The notes beneath the pieces are model-generated. The model saw nothing but the letters and a program-made list of their open reading frames with translations, was not told where the DNA came from and did not search any database. 48,637 nucleotides of DNA from Ruminococcus sp. (GTDB lineage: Bacteria; Bacillota; Clostridia; Oscillospirales; Ruminococcaceae), in the NCBI GenBank assembly GCA_022768805.1, contig JALELB010000036.1, positions 1 through 48,637 of the forward strand. Direction: 5' to 3'. Shown piece after piece: positions 25,585 to 35,076 of this stretch. Within the stretch, counting starts at the first letter, position 1. Every line of letters begins with the position of its first letter. The position numbers and the translations under genes were made by a program.

Positions 25585-27387
25585 TTGGCAAACCAGAATA
25601 TTCGCAATTTTTGTATCATCGCCCACATTGACCACGGCAAGTCCACCCTGGCGGACCGGATCCTGGAAAAAACCTATACGGTTGCGGAGCGGGATATGGA
25701 GGAGCAGCTGCTGGACAATATGGACATCGAGCGTGAACGGGGCATTACCATCAAGGCACGGGCGGTACGGCTCAGCTATCGTGCCCGGAACGGTCAGGAG
25801 TACTGCTTCAATCTGATCGACACCCCTGGCCATGTGGACTTTAACTATGAGGTATCCCGTTCCCTGGCAGCCTGCGAGGGGGCAATTCTGGTGGTGGATG
25901 CTTCCCAGGGCATCGAGGCCCAGACCCTTGCCAACACCTATCTGGCGCTGGAGCATGATCTGGAGCTGGTGCCGGTGATCAACAAGATTGATCTGCCCTC
26001 TGCGGATCCGGAACGGGTGGGAGCAGAGGTGGAGAATGTTATCGGCATTCCGGCCATGGACGCGCCCAGGATTTCGGCGAAAATAGGCATCAACATCGAG
26101 GAGGTGCTGGAGCGCATCGTTACGGACATTCCTGCCCCCAAGGGGGATCCGGCTGCGCCTCTGCAGGCACTGATTTTTGACAGCTACTATGATGCATACA
26201 AGGGCGTTATCATTTACATCCGGGTCAAGGAAGGAACCGTGCGCATCGGCGACCGGATCCGGCTGATGGCAACCGGTGCGGAATTTACTGTGGTGGAAAC
26301 CGGCTATATGAACGCCACTTCCCATATCAACACCGGGGTGCTGGAGGCTGGAGAGGTTGGTTATATTGCCGCTTCCATCAAGAGTATCGGAGACACCCAG
26401 GTGGGCGACACAGTGACCAATGCTGACAATCCCTGCGCTGAGCCTCTGCCGGGCTACCGGAAGGTGAATCCTATGGTGTTTTCCGGTATTTATCCGGCGG
26501 ACGGTGCCAAATACGGGGATCTGCGGGACGCTTTGGAAAAGCTCCAGCTGAACGATGCCTCCCTGAGCTTTGAGCCGGAAACCTCCACTGCCCTGGGCTT
26601 CGGCTTCCGGTGCGGTTTTCTTGGACTGTTGCATATGGAGATCATCCAGGAGCGGCTGGAGCGGGAATATAACCTGGATCTCATCACCACTGCCCCCTCG
26701 GTTGTCTACAAGGTCAATCTGACGGATGGTCAGACCGTGATGGTGGACAATCCCTGCAACTTTCCGGATCCCGCAGTAATTGCCTCCGCAGAGGAGCCCA
26801 TGGTCAAGGCGGATATTCTCGCCCCTTCGGATTATGTGGGCAATATCATGGAGCTTTGTCAGGAGCGCCGGGGAACCTTTAAAAATATGGAATACCTGGA
26901 CGACAGCCGGGTAGATCTGCACTATGAGCTGCCCCTGAATGAAATTGTTTACGATTTCTTTGACGCCCTCAAATCCCGCACCAAGGGCTATGCCTCCTTC
27001 GACTATGAGCTGATGGGTTATTCCCAGTCCCGGCTGGTGAAGCTGGATATTCTCCTCAACGGGGAAGTGGTGGACGCTTTGTCCTTTATCGTCTTTGCGG
27101 ATGCCGCCTATAACCGGGGCAGAAGAATCGTGGAGAAGCTGAAGGAGAACATTCCCCGCCAGCTGTTTGAGGTGCCCATCCAGGCTGCCATCGGCGGCAA
27201 GATCATTGCCCGGGAGACCGTGAAGGCACTGCGGAAGGATGTGCTGGCAAAGTGCTACGGCGGTGACATTACCCGGAAGAAGAAGCTGCTGGAGAAGCAG
27301 AAGGAAGGCAAGAAGCGTATGCGTCAGCTGGGTTCGGTATCCGTGCCCCAGAAGGCGTTTATGAGCGTGCTGAAGCTGGATGAATGA
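25585..27387 (+). CDS. lepA: elongation factor 4 (LepA)
   Basis: A 600-residue ribosome-associated GTPase that back-translocates stalled ribosomes. GTPase motifs are AHIDHGKST (G1), the switch region [15 protein letters not shown] (G3) and NKIDLPSA (G4). The EF-G-like domains and the LepA-specific C-terminal domain ([20 protein letters not shown]) are complete, ending in [11 protein letters not shown]. It starts at TTG 25585; GGAGGT 7 nt upstream and the immediate [12 protein letters not shown]-terminus decide this start. Confidence 0.97.
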   Translation: MANQNIRNFCIIAHIDHGKSTLADRILEKTYTVAERDMEEQLLDNMDIERERGITIKARAVRLSYRARNGQEYCFNLIDTPGHVDFNYEVSRSLAACEGAILVVDASQGIEAQTLANTYLALEHDLELVPVINKIDLPSADPERVGAEVENVIGIPAMDAPRISAKIGINIEEVLERIVTDIPAPKGDPAAPLQALIFDSYYDAYKGVIIYIRVKEGTVRIGDRIRLMATGAEFTVVETGYMNATSHINTGVLEAGEVGYIAASIKSIGDTQVGDTVTNADNPCAEPLPGYRKVNPMVFSGIYPADGAKYGDLRDALEKLQLNDASLSFEPETSTALGFGFRCGFLGLLHMEIIQERLEREYNLDLITTAPSVVYKVNLTDGQTVMVDNPCNFPDPAVIASAEEPMVKADILAPSDYVGNIMELCQERRGTFKNMEYLDDSRVDLHYELPLNEIVYDFFDALKSRTKGYASFDYELMGYSQSRLVKLDILLNGEVVDALSFIVFADAAYNRGRRIVEKLKENIPRQLFEVPIQAAIGGKIIARETVKALRKDVLAKCYGGDITRKKKLLEKQKEGKKRMRQLGSVSVPQKAFMSVLKLDE

Positions 27388-27431
27388 TGACGGACCGCAT
27401 GTTCCATGCGGCAGTGCGATGAGGTGAAACC

Positions 27432-27752
27432 ATGAGTATTTACGATTGCCCCCACTGCGGGGAAAAGACCTTTACGCCCCTGACCAAGGCATTGGCAGGG
27501 CCCATGAACTCCAAGGGAAGAGCCTGCAAGGCCTGCGGCAGGAAATGTGTCAACGGACAGGTGTCCGCTGTGATCCGTATGCTCCTGTCCCTGCTGATGG
27601 GCGCAGGCGTGCTGGCCAGCATCCTGTTTGTGGAGGATACGGTAACGGCTATGCTGTGCATTGTGGGAGCAGTGCTGCTGTATGTGCTGCTGAACGGGCT
27701 GATTAACGCCTTCTTCTTTCCACTGATTAAGGCAGTGCGGCGGGACGCATGA
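27432..27752 (+). CDS. small zinc-ribbon membrane protein
   Basis: A 106-residue protein of unknown function. CPHCG (6-10) and CKACGRKC (32-39) form a zinc-ribbon-like N-terminus. Two hydrophobic segments (about 48-68 and 73-95) are membrane helices, and the end is basic (KAVRRDA). ATG 27432 follows GAGGTG. The stop overlaps the hemW start by 4 bp (ATGA), so translation is coupled. Cluster with hemW suggests co-expression but gives no specific function. Confidence 0.78.
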   Translation: MSIYDCPHCGEKTFTPLTKALAGPMNSKGRACKACGRKCVNGQVSAVIRMLLSLLMGAGVLASILFVEDTVTAMLCIVGAVLLYVLLNGLINAFFFPLIKAVRRDA

Positions 27753-28846
27753 GTACCCCGGCGGGGCTTTATGTGCATGTGCCCTTTTGCCCGGTCCGCT
27801 GTCCCTATTGTGATTTTTACGCCAATCCCTACCGCCGGGAGAAAGCAGAAGCCTATGCGGCAGCAGTCGTGCGGAACATTGCCGCATACCCTGCCGGTCT
27901 CCCGGTGGATACGGTGTATTTCGGCGGGGGGACGCCCTCCATGCTTCCGCCGCCGCTGCTGGGTCAGATGCTTCACGCTGCCCGTCAGCGGTTTTCTTTT
28001 TTATCCGGTGCAGAAATCACGCTGGAGGTGAATCCTCTGACCGCAACGGATGCCGCTCTGCATGCCTGGCGTGACCTTGGCATCAACCGGCTGTCCTTTG
28101 GTATGCAGTCCGCCCTGGATGCGGAGCTGCAACGGCTTGGCAGGCGGCATACCGCCGCTCAGGCCATTGCCGCAGTGGAGCGTGCTGCCGCAATGGGCTT
28201 TTCCAACATCTCCTGTGACCTGATGATCGGCACGCCCGGGCAGACAGGGGAGACCCTTGCCCAGTCTCTTTCGGTATACACCGCCCTGCCCATTGTGCAC
28301 ATTTCCGCCTATCTGCTGAGCATTGAGCCGGGCACCCCCTTTGACAGCGATGCTGTGCGCAGCGCCCTGCCGGATGAGGATGGGGCGGCTGCCCTGTATC
28401 TGCAAATGGTGCAGGGGCTGGAGGATCAGGGCTTTTGCCAGTATGAGATCTCCAACTTTGCCCGTCCGGGCTTTGAGAGCAGGCACAATCTGAAATACTG
28501 GCAGTGCGTGGATTATGTGGGCATCGGACCGGCTGCCCATTCCTGCTTCGGCGGCAGGCGATATGCAGTGCCCCCGGATCTGGACGGGTTTTTGCATGCT
28601 TCCCGGCAGCAGGAGGTCACCACCGATGATGCTCCCTATACTCCGGAGGAGCGGGTGATGCTGGGTCTGCGGCTTGCGGAGGGCATCAGACAGCAGGATT
28701 TCCCTCCGGCATACTGGTCGGAGCTGCTGCGCCGGGCAAAGCCCCTGGAGCAGGCAGGACTGGTGCTGGCAGGGCCGGAGCGGATCCGGCTGACCCGGCA
28801 GGGTTTCCTGGTGTCCAACAGCGTGATCTGTCAGCTTGCAGAATAA
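27749..28846 (+). CDS. hemW: radical SAM heme chaperone HemW family
   Basis: A 365-residue radical SAM protein of the oxygen-independent coproporphyrinogen oxidase-like family. CPVRCPYC gives the CxxxCxxC cluster ligands (about residues 13-20), followed by FGGGTPS and the glycine-rich SAM region. The N-terminal GLYVHVPFC fits HemW, which trades heme to target proteins, better than HemN, whose N-terminus is longer. Since the organism is a probable strict anaerobe, the cellular role is uncertain. The start overlaps the previous stop by 4 bp. Confidence 0.88.
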   Translation: MSTPAGLYVHVPFCPVRCPYCDFYANPYRREKAEAYAAAVVRNIAAYPAGLPVDTVYFGGGTPSMLPPPLLGQMLHAARQRFSFLSGAEITLEVNPLTATDAALHAWRDLGINRLSFGMQSALDAELQRLGRRHTAAQAIAAVERAAAMGFSNISCDLMIGTPGQTGETLAQSLSVYTALPIVHISAYLLSIEPGTPFDSDAVRSALPDEDGAAALYLQMVQGLEDQGFCQYEISNFARPGFESRHNLKYWQCVDYVGIGPAAHSCFGGRRYAVPPDLDGFLHASRQQEVTTDDAPYTPEERVMLGLRLAEGIRQQDFPPAYWSELLRRAKPLEQAGLVLAGPERIRLTRQGFLVSNSVICQLAE

Positions 28847-28853
28847 AACAAAG

Positions 28854-28887
28854 GGGCAGGTATCCTTCCGGATACCTGCCCTGTTTT
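28854..28887. terminator. bidirectional terminator between hemW and tyrS
   Basis: GGGCAGGTATCC (28854-28865) pairs perfectly with GGATACCTGCCC (28870-28881). T-rich runs on both sides serve the converging hemW and tyrS genes. Confidence 0.85.
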
Positions 28888-28904
28888 GCTGCTTATCGCC
28901 AAAA

Positions 28905-30122
28905 TCAGTCTTCCATAACCACCTTGTGGAATACCTTCTTGCCCTTCCGGATGATGAGCTCTCCCTCCGGCCGGAGCATGGTCTGGGGATCGGTGACCTT
29001 GGTGTCGTTAATGCTGATGCCGCCCTGCTGTACCAGCCTGCGCCCCTCTCCGTTGGAGGCAGCCAGGCCGCATTTCACCAACAGAGTGAGAATGCCGATG
29101 CCCCCCTCGGGCACATCCTCCCTGGTCAGCCTGGTGGTGGGCATATCCGCACTGTTGCCGCCGCTGAACACGGCCTTTGCCGCAGCGTCCGCCTTGTTGG
29201 CTTCCTCCTCGCCGTGTACCAGCTTGGTCAGCTCGTAAGCCAGAAGCTCCTTGGCCTTGTTGAACTGGGCACCCTCCATATGCTGCTCCATTTCCTCAAT
29301 CTCCTGGATGGGCACGAAGGTCAGCATCTTCAGGCACTTGATGACATCCGCATCGTTGACGTTTCTCCAGTACTGGTAGAACTCGTAGGGGGAGGTCTTT
29401 TCCGGATCCAGCCATACAGCGCCCTTTTCGGTCTTGCCCATCTTCTTGCCCTCGGAATTCAGCAGCAGGGTGATGGTCATGGCGTAAGCGTCCTTCCCCA
29501 GCTTCTTGCGGATCAGCTCCGTGCCGCCCAGCATATTTGCCCACTGGTCGTCGCCGCCGAACTGCATATTGCAGCCGTAGTCCTGGAACAGCCGGTAGAA
29601 GTCATAGGACTGCATAATCATGTAGTTGAATTCCAGGAAGGTGAGACCCCGTTCCATTCTCTGCTTGTAGCACTCAAAGGTCAGCATCTTGTTGACCGAG
29701 AAGCAGGGACCCACTTCCCGCAGCACATCCACGTAGTTGAGATCCAGCAGCCAGTCCGCATTGTTTACTGCCAGAGCCTTGCCGTCGGAAAAGTCAATGA
29801 ACCGGGACATCTGCTTTTTGAAGCACTCCACATTGTGTTCAATGTCCTCCCGGGTCAGCATCTTCCGCATATCCGTCTTGCCGGAGGGGTCGCCGATCAT
29901 GCCGGTGCCGCCCCCCAGCAGCACGATGGGCTTGTTGCCTGCCATCTGGAGCCGCTTCATGAGGCAAAGCGCCATAAAGTGGCCTACATGCAGGGAATCC
30001 GCAGTGGGGTCAAAGCCAATATAAAAAGTGGCTTTTCCGGCGTTGATGAGTTCCTTGATCTCCTTTTCGTCGGTAAGCTGTGCCAGCAGTCCTCTCCGCT
30101 GAAGCTCTTCAAATAAAGTCAT
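28905..30122 (-). CDS. tyrS: tyrosyl-tRNA synthetase
   Basis: A 405-residue class I synthetase charging tRNA-Tyr. The HIGH motif is HVGH (about residues 46-49), in the context [17 protein letters not shown] is KMGKT. An S4-type RNA-binding domain closes the protein ([14 protein letters not shown]). The start, ATG 30120-30122, follows AAGGAGAAGAGC. Expression should be controlled by a tyrosine T-box in the leader, so the gene is induced when uncharged tRNA-Tyr builds up. Confidence 0.97.
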   Translation of the reverse strand: MTLFEELQRRGLLAQLTDEKEIKELINAGKATFYIGFDPTADSLHVGHFMALCLMKRLQMAGNKPIVLLGGGTGMIGDPSGKTDMRKMLTREDIEHNVECFKKQMSRFIDFSDGKALAVNNADWLLDLNYVDVLREVGPCFSVNKMLTFECYKQRMERGLTFLEFNYMIMQSYDFYRLFQDYGCNMQFGGDDQWANMLGGTELIRKKLGKDAYAMTITLLLNSEGKKMGKTEKGAVWLDPEKTSPYEFYQYWRNVNDADVIKCLKMLTFVPIQEIEEMEQHMEGAQFNKAKELLAYELTKLVHGEEEANKADAAAKAVFSGGNSADMPTTRLTREDVPEGGIGILTLLVKCGLAASNGEGRRLVQQGGISINDTKVTDPQTMLRPEGELIIRKGKKVFHKVVMED

Positions 30123-30130
30123 ATGCTCTT

Positions 30131-30391
30131 CTCCTTTTCAAAAAATAAAAGCCCCTGCCGCCGCAGCGACAGAGGACGACTTGACTCGTGGTACCACCTC
30201 AGTTTATTCTGTAGGGAATATACAGAACCTCGGACAGGATAACGGCTGTAAACCGTATGCCCCTACACAGCCCTATGCAGCCTTCGGGACATCCGCTCAG
30301 AGGCGTATTCACGGTGCATCCGCATCTCCTCACACCGAACGGAGACTCTCTGACCGGATGGGGTGCCGCTACTTCTTCTCATCAAAGCGTT
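30131..30391 (-). promoter_or_regulatory. T-box leader of tyrS
   Basis: On the minus strand the T-box sequence AGGTGGTACCACG lies at about 30188-30200. Downstream a terminator hairpin (CCTCTGTCGC with GCGGCAGGGG) runs into a T-rich tract near the start codon. Upstream, Stem I contains GAATACGCC, placing a UAC tyrosine codon at 30305-30307 as the probable specifier. The element fills nearly all of the leader between the promoter and the ribosome site. Confidence 0.9.
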
Positions 30392-30397
30392 TTGACT

Positions 30398-30426
30398 ATC
30401 ATATCACACATTTTTCTGCTTGTCAA
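30398..30426 (-). promoter_or_regulatory. promoter of tyrS
   Basis: Minus strand TTGACA (30421-30426), 17 bp, TATGAT (30398-30403). Confidence 0.82.
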
Positions 30427-30455
30427 GCCGTGTGCGAAAAAAGAGAAACTGGGGC

Positions 30456-30484
30456 TTGAAAAAAAACAGCAGATGTGGTATGCT
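30456..30484 (+). promoter_or_regulatory. promoter of the miaB operon
   Basis: TTGAAA (30456-30461), 17 bp, TATGCT (30479-30484), about 66 bp before the miaB start and divergent from the tyrS promoter. Confidence 0.65.
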
Positions 30485-30549
30485 ATATCTTGTGTAGGTG
30501 TTTCTGCTTGACGCCTATTTATGTACATCCCCAGGAAAGGAAAACAGGT

Positions 30550-31917
30550 ATGGAACAGGAAATCCGGGCAGTGCGGGAGCGGCTTGCCGCATCGGAGGCA
30601 CAGCCCCTTGCCATGGTGCAGAGCTTTGGCTGCCAGCTGAATATGACGGACGGAGAAAAGCTCAAATGGCTGCTGCTGTCCATGGGCTACGGCCTGACAG
30701 AGGAGCCGGAGCAGGCGGATCTGATCCTGCTGAATACCTGTGCAGTGCGGGAGCATGCGGAGGACCGGGTATTCGGCCATCTGGGACAGCTCAAGCCCTA
30801 TAAGCAGAAAAAGCCCGGGCTCATTATCGGCTTGTGCGGCTGCATGACGGCGGAGGAAACGGTCCGGGAAAAGCTGAAGGCGTCCTATCCTTACGTGAAT
30901 CTGGTGGTGGGCACCGGTGCCCTGGAGCGTCTGCCAGCCATGCTGCTGGAAATTCTGGAGGGGAAAAAGCACAGCGTGGATCCCACAGTCCAGTCCGCTC
31001 CCTCCGAGGAGCTGTCCCAGGTTCGCAGCTGCGCCTTTAAGGCCTCCGTGCCCATTATGTACGGCTGCAACAATTTCTGTACCTACTGTATTGTCCCCTA
31101 TGTACGGGGCAGGGAACGAAGCCGGGACCCGAAGGTCATCCAGCAGCAGGTGCGGGAGCTTGTTGCCCAGGGCTGCAAGGAAATTTTCCTTCTGGGGCAG
31201 AATGTGAATTCCTATGGAAAGGATCTGCCGGAGGGCATCCGCTTTCCGGAGCTTCTGCGCCGGCTGGATGCCATTGAAGGGGATTTCTGGATCCGGTTCA
31301 TGTCCTCCCATCCCAAGGACGCCACGCCGGAGCTGATTGACGTAATCTGCGGGAGCCGGCATATAGAAAAGCATCTGCATCTGCCGGTGCAGAGCGGAAA
31401 CGATACAGTCCTGCGGGCCATGAACCGGTGCTATACAGTGGAAAAATATCTGGAAACCGTGCGCTATGCCCGTTCCCGGGTGCCGGATTTTGCATTGACC
31501 ACGGATATTATCGTGGGCTTCCCCAACGAAACAGATGAGGAATTTTCTGACACCCTGGGTTTGCTGGAGCAGGTGGGGTATGATAACGTATACGCCTTTA
31601 TCTATTCCCCCCGCAGCGGCACCAAGGCGGCTCAGATCCAGGATCATACCCCGGCACAGGTCAAAACCGAACGGATGCAGCGGCTGCTTTCTCAGCAGCG
31701 GGAAACCTCCACAAGGCTGTACCGCCGGTTTCTGGGCAGAACCATGCGGGTGCTCTTTGAAGGCATCAGCCGCAAGGGGGAGCCTTGGCTGACGGGAAAA
31801 AGCTCAGAAGGCGTGATCGTGGAAGCAAAGGGGGATCCCTCCCGGATCGGCACCTTTGCGGACGTTCACATAGAGGAAACAAAAAACTGGGCAGTACTGG
31901 GAACTATCCTGGACTGA
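30550..31917 (+). CDS. miaB: tRNA methylthiotransferase MiaB
   Basis: A 455-residue radical SAM enzyme that adds 2-methylthio to N6-isopentenyl-A37 of tRNAs. The N-terminal UPF0004 domain supplies three Cys for the auxiliary cluster (FGCQLN, NTCAVREHAEDR, LCGCM). The radical SAM cluster is CNNFCTYC, followed by VPYVRGRERSR. A TRAM domain closes the protein. ATG 30550 is chosen because AGGAAAGG precedes it; an earlier in-frame start at 30475 lies upstream of the likely transcript start. Its partner MiaA is encoded four genes downstream. Confidence 0.95.
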   Translation: MEQEIRAVRERLAASEAQPLAMVQSFGCQLNMTDGEKLKWLLLSMGYGLTEEPEQADLILLNTCAVREHAEDRVFGHLGQLKPYKQKKPGLIIGLCGCMTAEETVREKLKASYPYVNLVVGTGALERLPAMLLEILEGKKHSVDPTVQSAPSEELSQVRSCAFKASVPIMYGCNNFCTYCIVPYVRGRERSRDPKVIQQQVRELVAQGCKEIFLLGQNVNSYGKDLPEGIRFPELLRRLDAIEGDFWIRFMSSHPKDATPELIDVICGSRHIEKHLHLPVQSGNDTVLRAMNRCYTVEKYLETVRYARSRVPDFALTTDIIVGFPNETDEEFSDTLGLLEQVGYDNVYAFIYSPRSGTKAAQIQDHTPAQVKTERMQRLLSQQRETSTRLYRRFLGRTMRVLFEGISRKGEPWLTGKSSEGVIVEAKGDPSRIGTFADVHIEETKNWAVLGTILD

Positions 31918-31941
31918 CCCCCATGACAAGGAGCATTGAAA

Positions 31942-32361
31942 ATGGAAAACGAACAGATGGATATTATCGCAATGGCACGTAAGCTGGGGGCTATGCTTCA
32001 GCAGGATGACCGCTATACCGCATATCACCTGGCAAAGCAGGCCAACGACCAGGATGAGGATTTACAGAAGCTCATCGGGGAATTCAACCTGAAGCGGATG
32101 GAGCTGAATGCGGAAATGTCCAAGCCGGACAAGGACCGGGAGAAGCTGACTGCGCTGGACGGCAAGATCAAGGAGCTCTATGGTCAGATTATGGCCAACA
32201 AGAACATGGTGGTATTCAACAACGTGAAGAACGCCATGGATGAGCTGCTGTCCCAGATCAACATGATTATTACCATGAGCGCCAATGGCGAGGATCCCGC
32301 AACCTGCTCTGTAGAGCACAGCTGCGGCGGCAACTGCAGCAGCTGCGGCGGCTGCCACTAA
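31942..32361 (+). CDS. ymcA: YlbF/YmcA family protein, RNase Y complex subunit
   Basis: A 139-residue helical protein of the Com_YlbF family. In Bacillus subtilis YmcA (RicA) forms, with YlbF and YaaT, a complex that modulates RNase Y processing and carries iron-sulfur clusters. Family identity rests on the helical core (IAMARKLGAMLQQDDRYTAY, MVVFNNVKNAMDELLSQINMI) and position: B. subtilis has ymcB(miaB)-ymcA-cotE-mutS-mutL, and here the same order occurs without cotE. The C-terminus is cysteine-rich (CSVEHSCGGNCSSCGGCH), a plausible cluster-binding tail. ATG 31942 has AAGGAG 8 nt upstream; TTG 31936 is too close to it. Confidence 0.85.
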   Translation: MENEQMDIIAMARKLGAMLQQDDRYTAYHLAKQANDQDEDLQKLIGEFNLKRMELNAEMSKPDKDREKLTALDGKIKELYGQIMANKNMVVFNNVKNAMDELLSQINMIITMSANGEDPATCSVEHSCGGNCSSCGGCH

Positions 32362-32383
32362 AGGCGAACCACACAAGGCAGAG

Positions 32384-32406
32384 CGGCGGTCATTTTATGA
32401 CCGCCG
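32384..32406 (+). other. perfect 10-bp hairpin between ymcA and mutS
   Basis: CGGCGGTCAT and ATGACCGCCG close a 3-nt loop. No T-run follows, so it is not an intrinsic terminator. It may stabilise or mark a processing point in the miaB-ymcA-mutS transcript. Confidence 0.6.
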
Positions 32407-32437
32407 AATCCGATTATACGAGAAAGGGCTTTCTGAA

Positions 32438-35047
32438 ATGGAGATCGACACCACAAAATTATCCCCCATGATGCAGCAGTATATGGCGGTCAAAAAGAAA
32501 TACGGCGATGCCATTCTGTTCTTCCGGCTGGGAGATTTCTATGAAATGTTTTTCGATGACGCTGTGCTGGTGTCCAAGCTGCTGGAGCTGACCCTCACCG
32601 GCAGGGACTGCGGGCTGGAGGAGCGTGCCCCCATGTGTGGCGTGCCCTTTCACAGCAGCGAGCTCTATATCAAGCGGCTCATCGGGCTGGGGTATAAGGT
32701 AGCGATCTGCGAGCAGATGGAGGATCCTGCCCTGGCAAAGGGACTGGTGGAACGGGACGTGATCCGTCTGGTGACCCCGGGCACCCTCATCGAAAGCAGC
32801 ATGCTGGACGATGCCTCCAACAACTTTCTCGGGGCTGCATACTGTACCGGAGACAGCTGTATCCTGTGCTTTGCGGATATTTCCACCGGTGAGGTGTCCA
32901 TGCACACCGTCCAGAGCAAGCAGCTGGAGGGGGACGTCATCAACCTTCTGTCCCGGTATACCCCGGCGGAGCTGCTTTGCAATGAAGCCTTTCTGCAGCT
33001 GGGGCATTGTGGGGACTTTGTCAAGAACCGGCTCCACTGCATGCTGACTCTCCGGCAGGCGGCATGCTTTGATCCGGAGCAGAAGCGGCAGATTCTCTGC
33101 ACCCAGTTTTCTGTGGAGGATACGGCAGCACTGGGTCTGTCCCAGGACGGGGCGGACTGCGCCTGTGCCTGCGGATTGTTTGATTACATTGCGGAAACCC
33201 AGAAATCCCTGGTGGGCCGGTTTACGGATATCCGTATCCAGGGACAGAATGCGGCAATGGGACTGGATCTGACCGCACGGCGGAATCTGGAGCTGACGGA
33301 GACCCTCCGCAGCGGGGAACGCCGGGGGAGTCTGCTCTGGGTGCTGGATCGCACCGGTACCTCCATGGGCAAGCGGCTGCTGAAATCCTGGCTGGAGCAG
33401 CCCCTCATCAGTCCGGCCCGGATCATGGAGCGGCTGGACGCTGTGGAGCAGCTTTGCAAAAAAAGCGCCGTACAGATGGAATTGAGCGAGATCCTCCGGC
33501 AGGTATACGACCTGGAGCGGCTGATGACCCGGGTGATGTATAAAACCGCTACGCCCCGGGATCTCAAATCCCTTTCCGTCACTGCACTCCAGCTGCCGGC
33601 CCTGAAGGCTCAGCTGGAGCTGGTGTCCGACTCCAGGCTGCTGGCACGGCTCAATAGCCATATTTCCACCCTGGAGGCGGTTTCCGACCTGGTGGAAAAG
33701 GCAATTGTGGAGGATCCCCCCATTACCGTCAAGGACGGCGGCGTCATCCGGGACGGCTTCCATGCGGATCTGGATCAGCTGCGCAGCCTGATGGGAGGCG
33801 GCTCGGATCTGATCGCCCAGATCGAACAGCGGGAGCGGGAGACCACCGGCATCAAGGGGCTGAAAATTGGCTTCAACCGGGTGTTCGGCTATTATCTGGA
33901 GGTGACCAAATCCTACTACGATCTGGTGCCGGCACACTACATACGCAAGCAGACCCTTGCCAACTGTGAGCGGTTCATCACCGAGGAGCTGAAGAATGCG
34001 GAGAACACCATTCTGGGTGCCAAGGAAAAGGCGCTGCGGATGGAAGCGGAGCTGTTTGCCGAGGTGAGGGATTTCCTGGCGGGACAGCTGGCACAGGTAC
34101 AGGAAACAGCGGTTTCCGTAGCAGCGGTGGATGTGCTCTGCTCCTTTGCAAAGGTGGCACAGGAAAACAACTATACAAAGCCTGAAATTGCCATTGATGG
34201 GGTCATTGACATCAAGGACGGCAGACACCCGGTGGTGGAACAGGTGCTGCAGGAAGAGGTTTTTGTGCCCAATGATGTATACCTGGATCAGAAGGGCAGC
34301 CGTATGGCCATCATCACCGGCCCCAATATGTCCGGTAAGTCCACCTACATGCGGCAGGTGGCACTGATTACCCTGATGGCCCAGATCGGCAGCTTTGTGC
34401 CTGCCCGGTACGCCAAGATCTCGGTGGTGGATCAGATCTTCACCCGGGTGGGGGCGTCGGACGATCTTGCAGCCGGACAGAGTACCTTCATGGTGGAGAT
34501 GAGCGAGGTTTCCGCCATTCTCAAATATGCCACCAAGCACAGCCTGGTGATCCTGGACGAAGTGGGGCGGGGTACCTCCACCTTTGACGGAGTGAGCATC
34601 GCCCGGGCAGTGGCAGAGTATATTGCCAACAGCAGGCTCATCGGCTGCAAGACCCTGTTTGCCACCCACTACCATGAGCTGATTGCCCTGGAGCAAAGCG
34701 TGGAGGGTGTGCGGAATCTGAGTATTGCGGTGAAAAAACATGGGGACAGTATCCGCTTTTTGCGCAAAATCGTGCCCGGCGGCGTGGACGACAGCTATGG
34801 CATAGACGTGGCAAAGCTGGCAGGACTGCCTCCGAAGGTGGTTACCCGTGCCAAGGAATTGCTGAAGGAGATGGAGAGCCAGGCGCCGGCCCGGCAGGAT
34901 GGACAGACCGGGGACGGGCAGATCAGCTTTGCCGCAGTCACCAGGGATCAGATTGCGGACCGGCTGCGCAAGACCCATCTGGATGAGCTCAGCGACCGGG
35001 AGTGCCGGGAGCTGCTGGAGGATCTGGTACAGCTGGCACAGGCTTAA
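32438..35047 (+). CDS. mutS: DNA mismatch repair protein MutS
   Basis: An 869-residue mismatch-recognition ATPase. The mismatch wedge Phe-x-Glu is in GDFYEMF (about residues 30-36). The ATPase has Walker A GPNMSGKST (about 628-636) and Walker B VILDEVGRGTSTFDG, followed by the dimer-interface His segment LFATHYHEL. Length and domain order match the MutS1 type. The start ATG 32438 follows GAAAGGG. It is followed by mutL after 29 bp. Confidence 0.97.
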   Translation: MEIDTTKLSPMMQQYMAVKKKYGDAILFFRLGDFYEMFFDDAVLVSKLLELTLTGRDCGLEERAPMCGVPFHSSELYIKRLIGLGYKVAICEQMEDPALAKGLVERDVIRLVTPGTLIESSMLDDASNNFLGAAYCTGDSCILCFADISTGEVSMHTVQSKQLEGDVINLLSRYTPAELLCNEAFLQLGHCGDFVKNRLHCMLTLRQAACFDPEQKRQILCTQFSVEDTAALGLSQDGADCACACGLFDYIAETQKSLVGRFTDIRIQGQNAAMGLDLTARRNLELTETLRSGERRGSLLWVLDRTGTSMGKRLLKSWLEQPLISPARIMERLDAVEQLCKKSAVQMELSEILRQVYDLERLMTRVMYKTATPRDLKSLSVTALQLPALKAQLELVSDSRLLARLNSHISTLEAVSDLVEKAIVEDPPITVKDGGVIRDGFHADLDQLRSLMGGGSDLIAQIEQRERETTGIKGLKIGFNRVFGYYLEVTKSYYDLVPAHYIRKQTLANCERFITEELKNAENTILGAKEKALRMEAELFAEVRDFLAGQLAQVQETAVSVAAVDVLCSFAKVAQENNYTKPEIAIDGVIDIKDGRHPVVEQVLQEEVFVPNDVYLDQKGSRMAIITGPNMSGKSTYMRQVALITLMAQIGSFVPARYAKISVVDQIFTRVGASDDLAAGQSTFMVEMSEVSAILKYATKHSLVILDEVGRGTSTFDGVSIARAVAEYIANSRLIGCKTLFATHYHELIALEQSVEGVRNLSIAVKKHGDSIRFLRKIVPGGVDDSYGIDVAKLAGLPPKVVTRAKELLKEMESQAPARQDGQTGDGQISFAAVTRDQIADRLRKTHLDELSDRECRELLEDLVQLAQA

Positions 35048-35076
35048 GGCATCACCGCTGAAAGAAAGGAACAAGC

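Noticed and set aside
32459..35074. Minus-strand ORF of 871 codons opposite mutS
   Set aside because: Shadow of mutS; no ribosome site and no recognisable domain.
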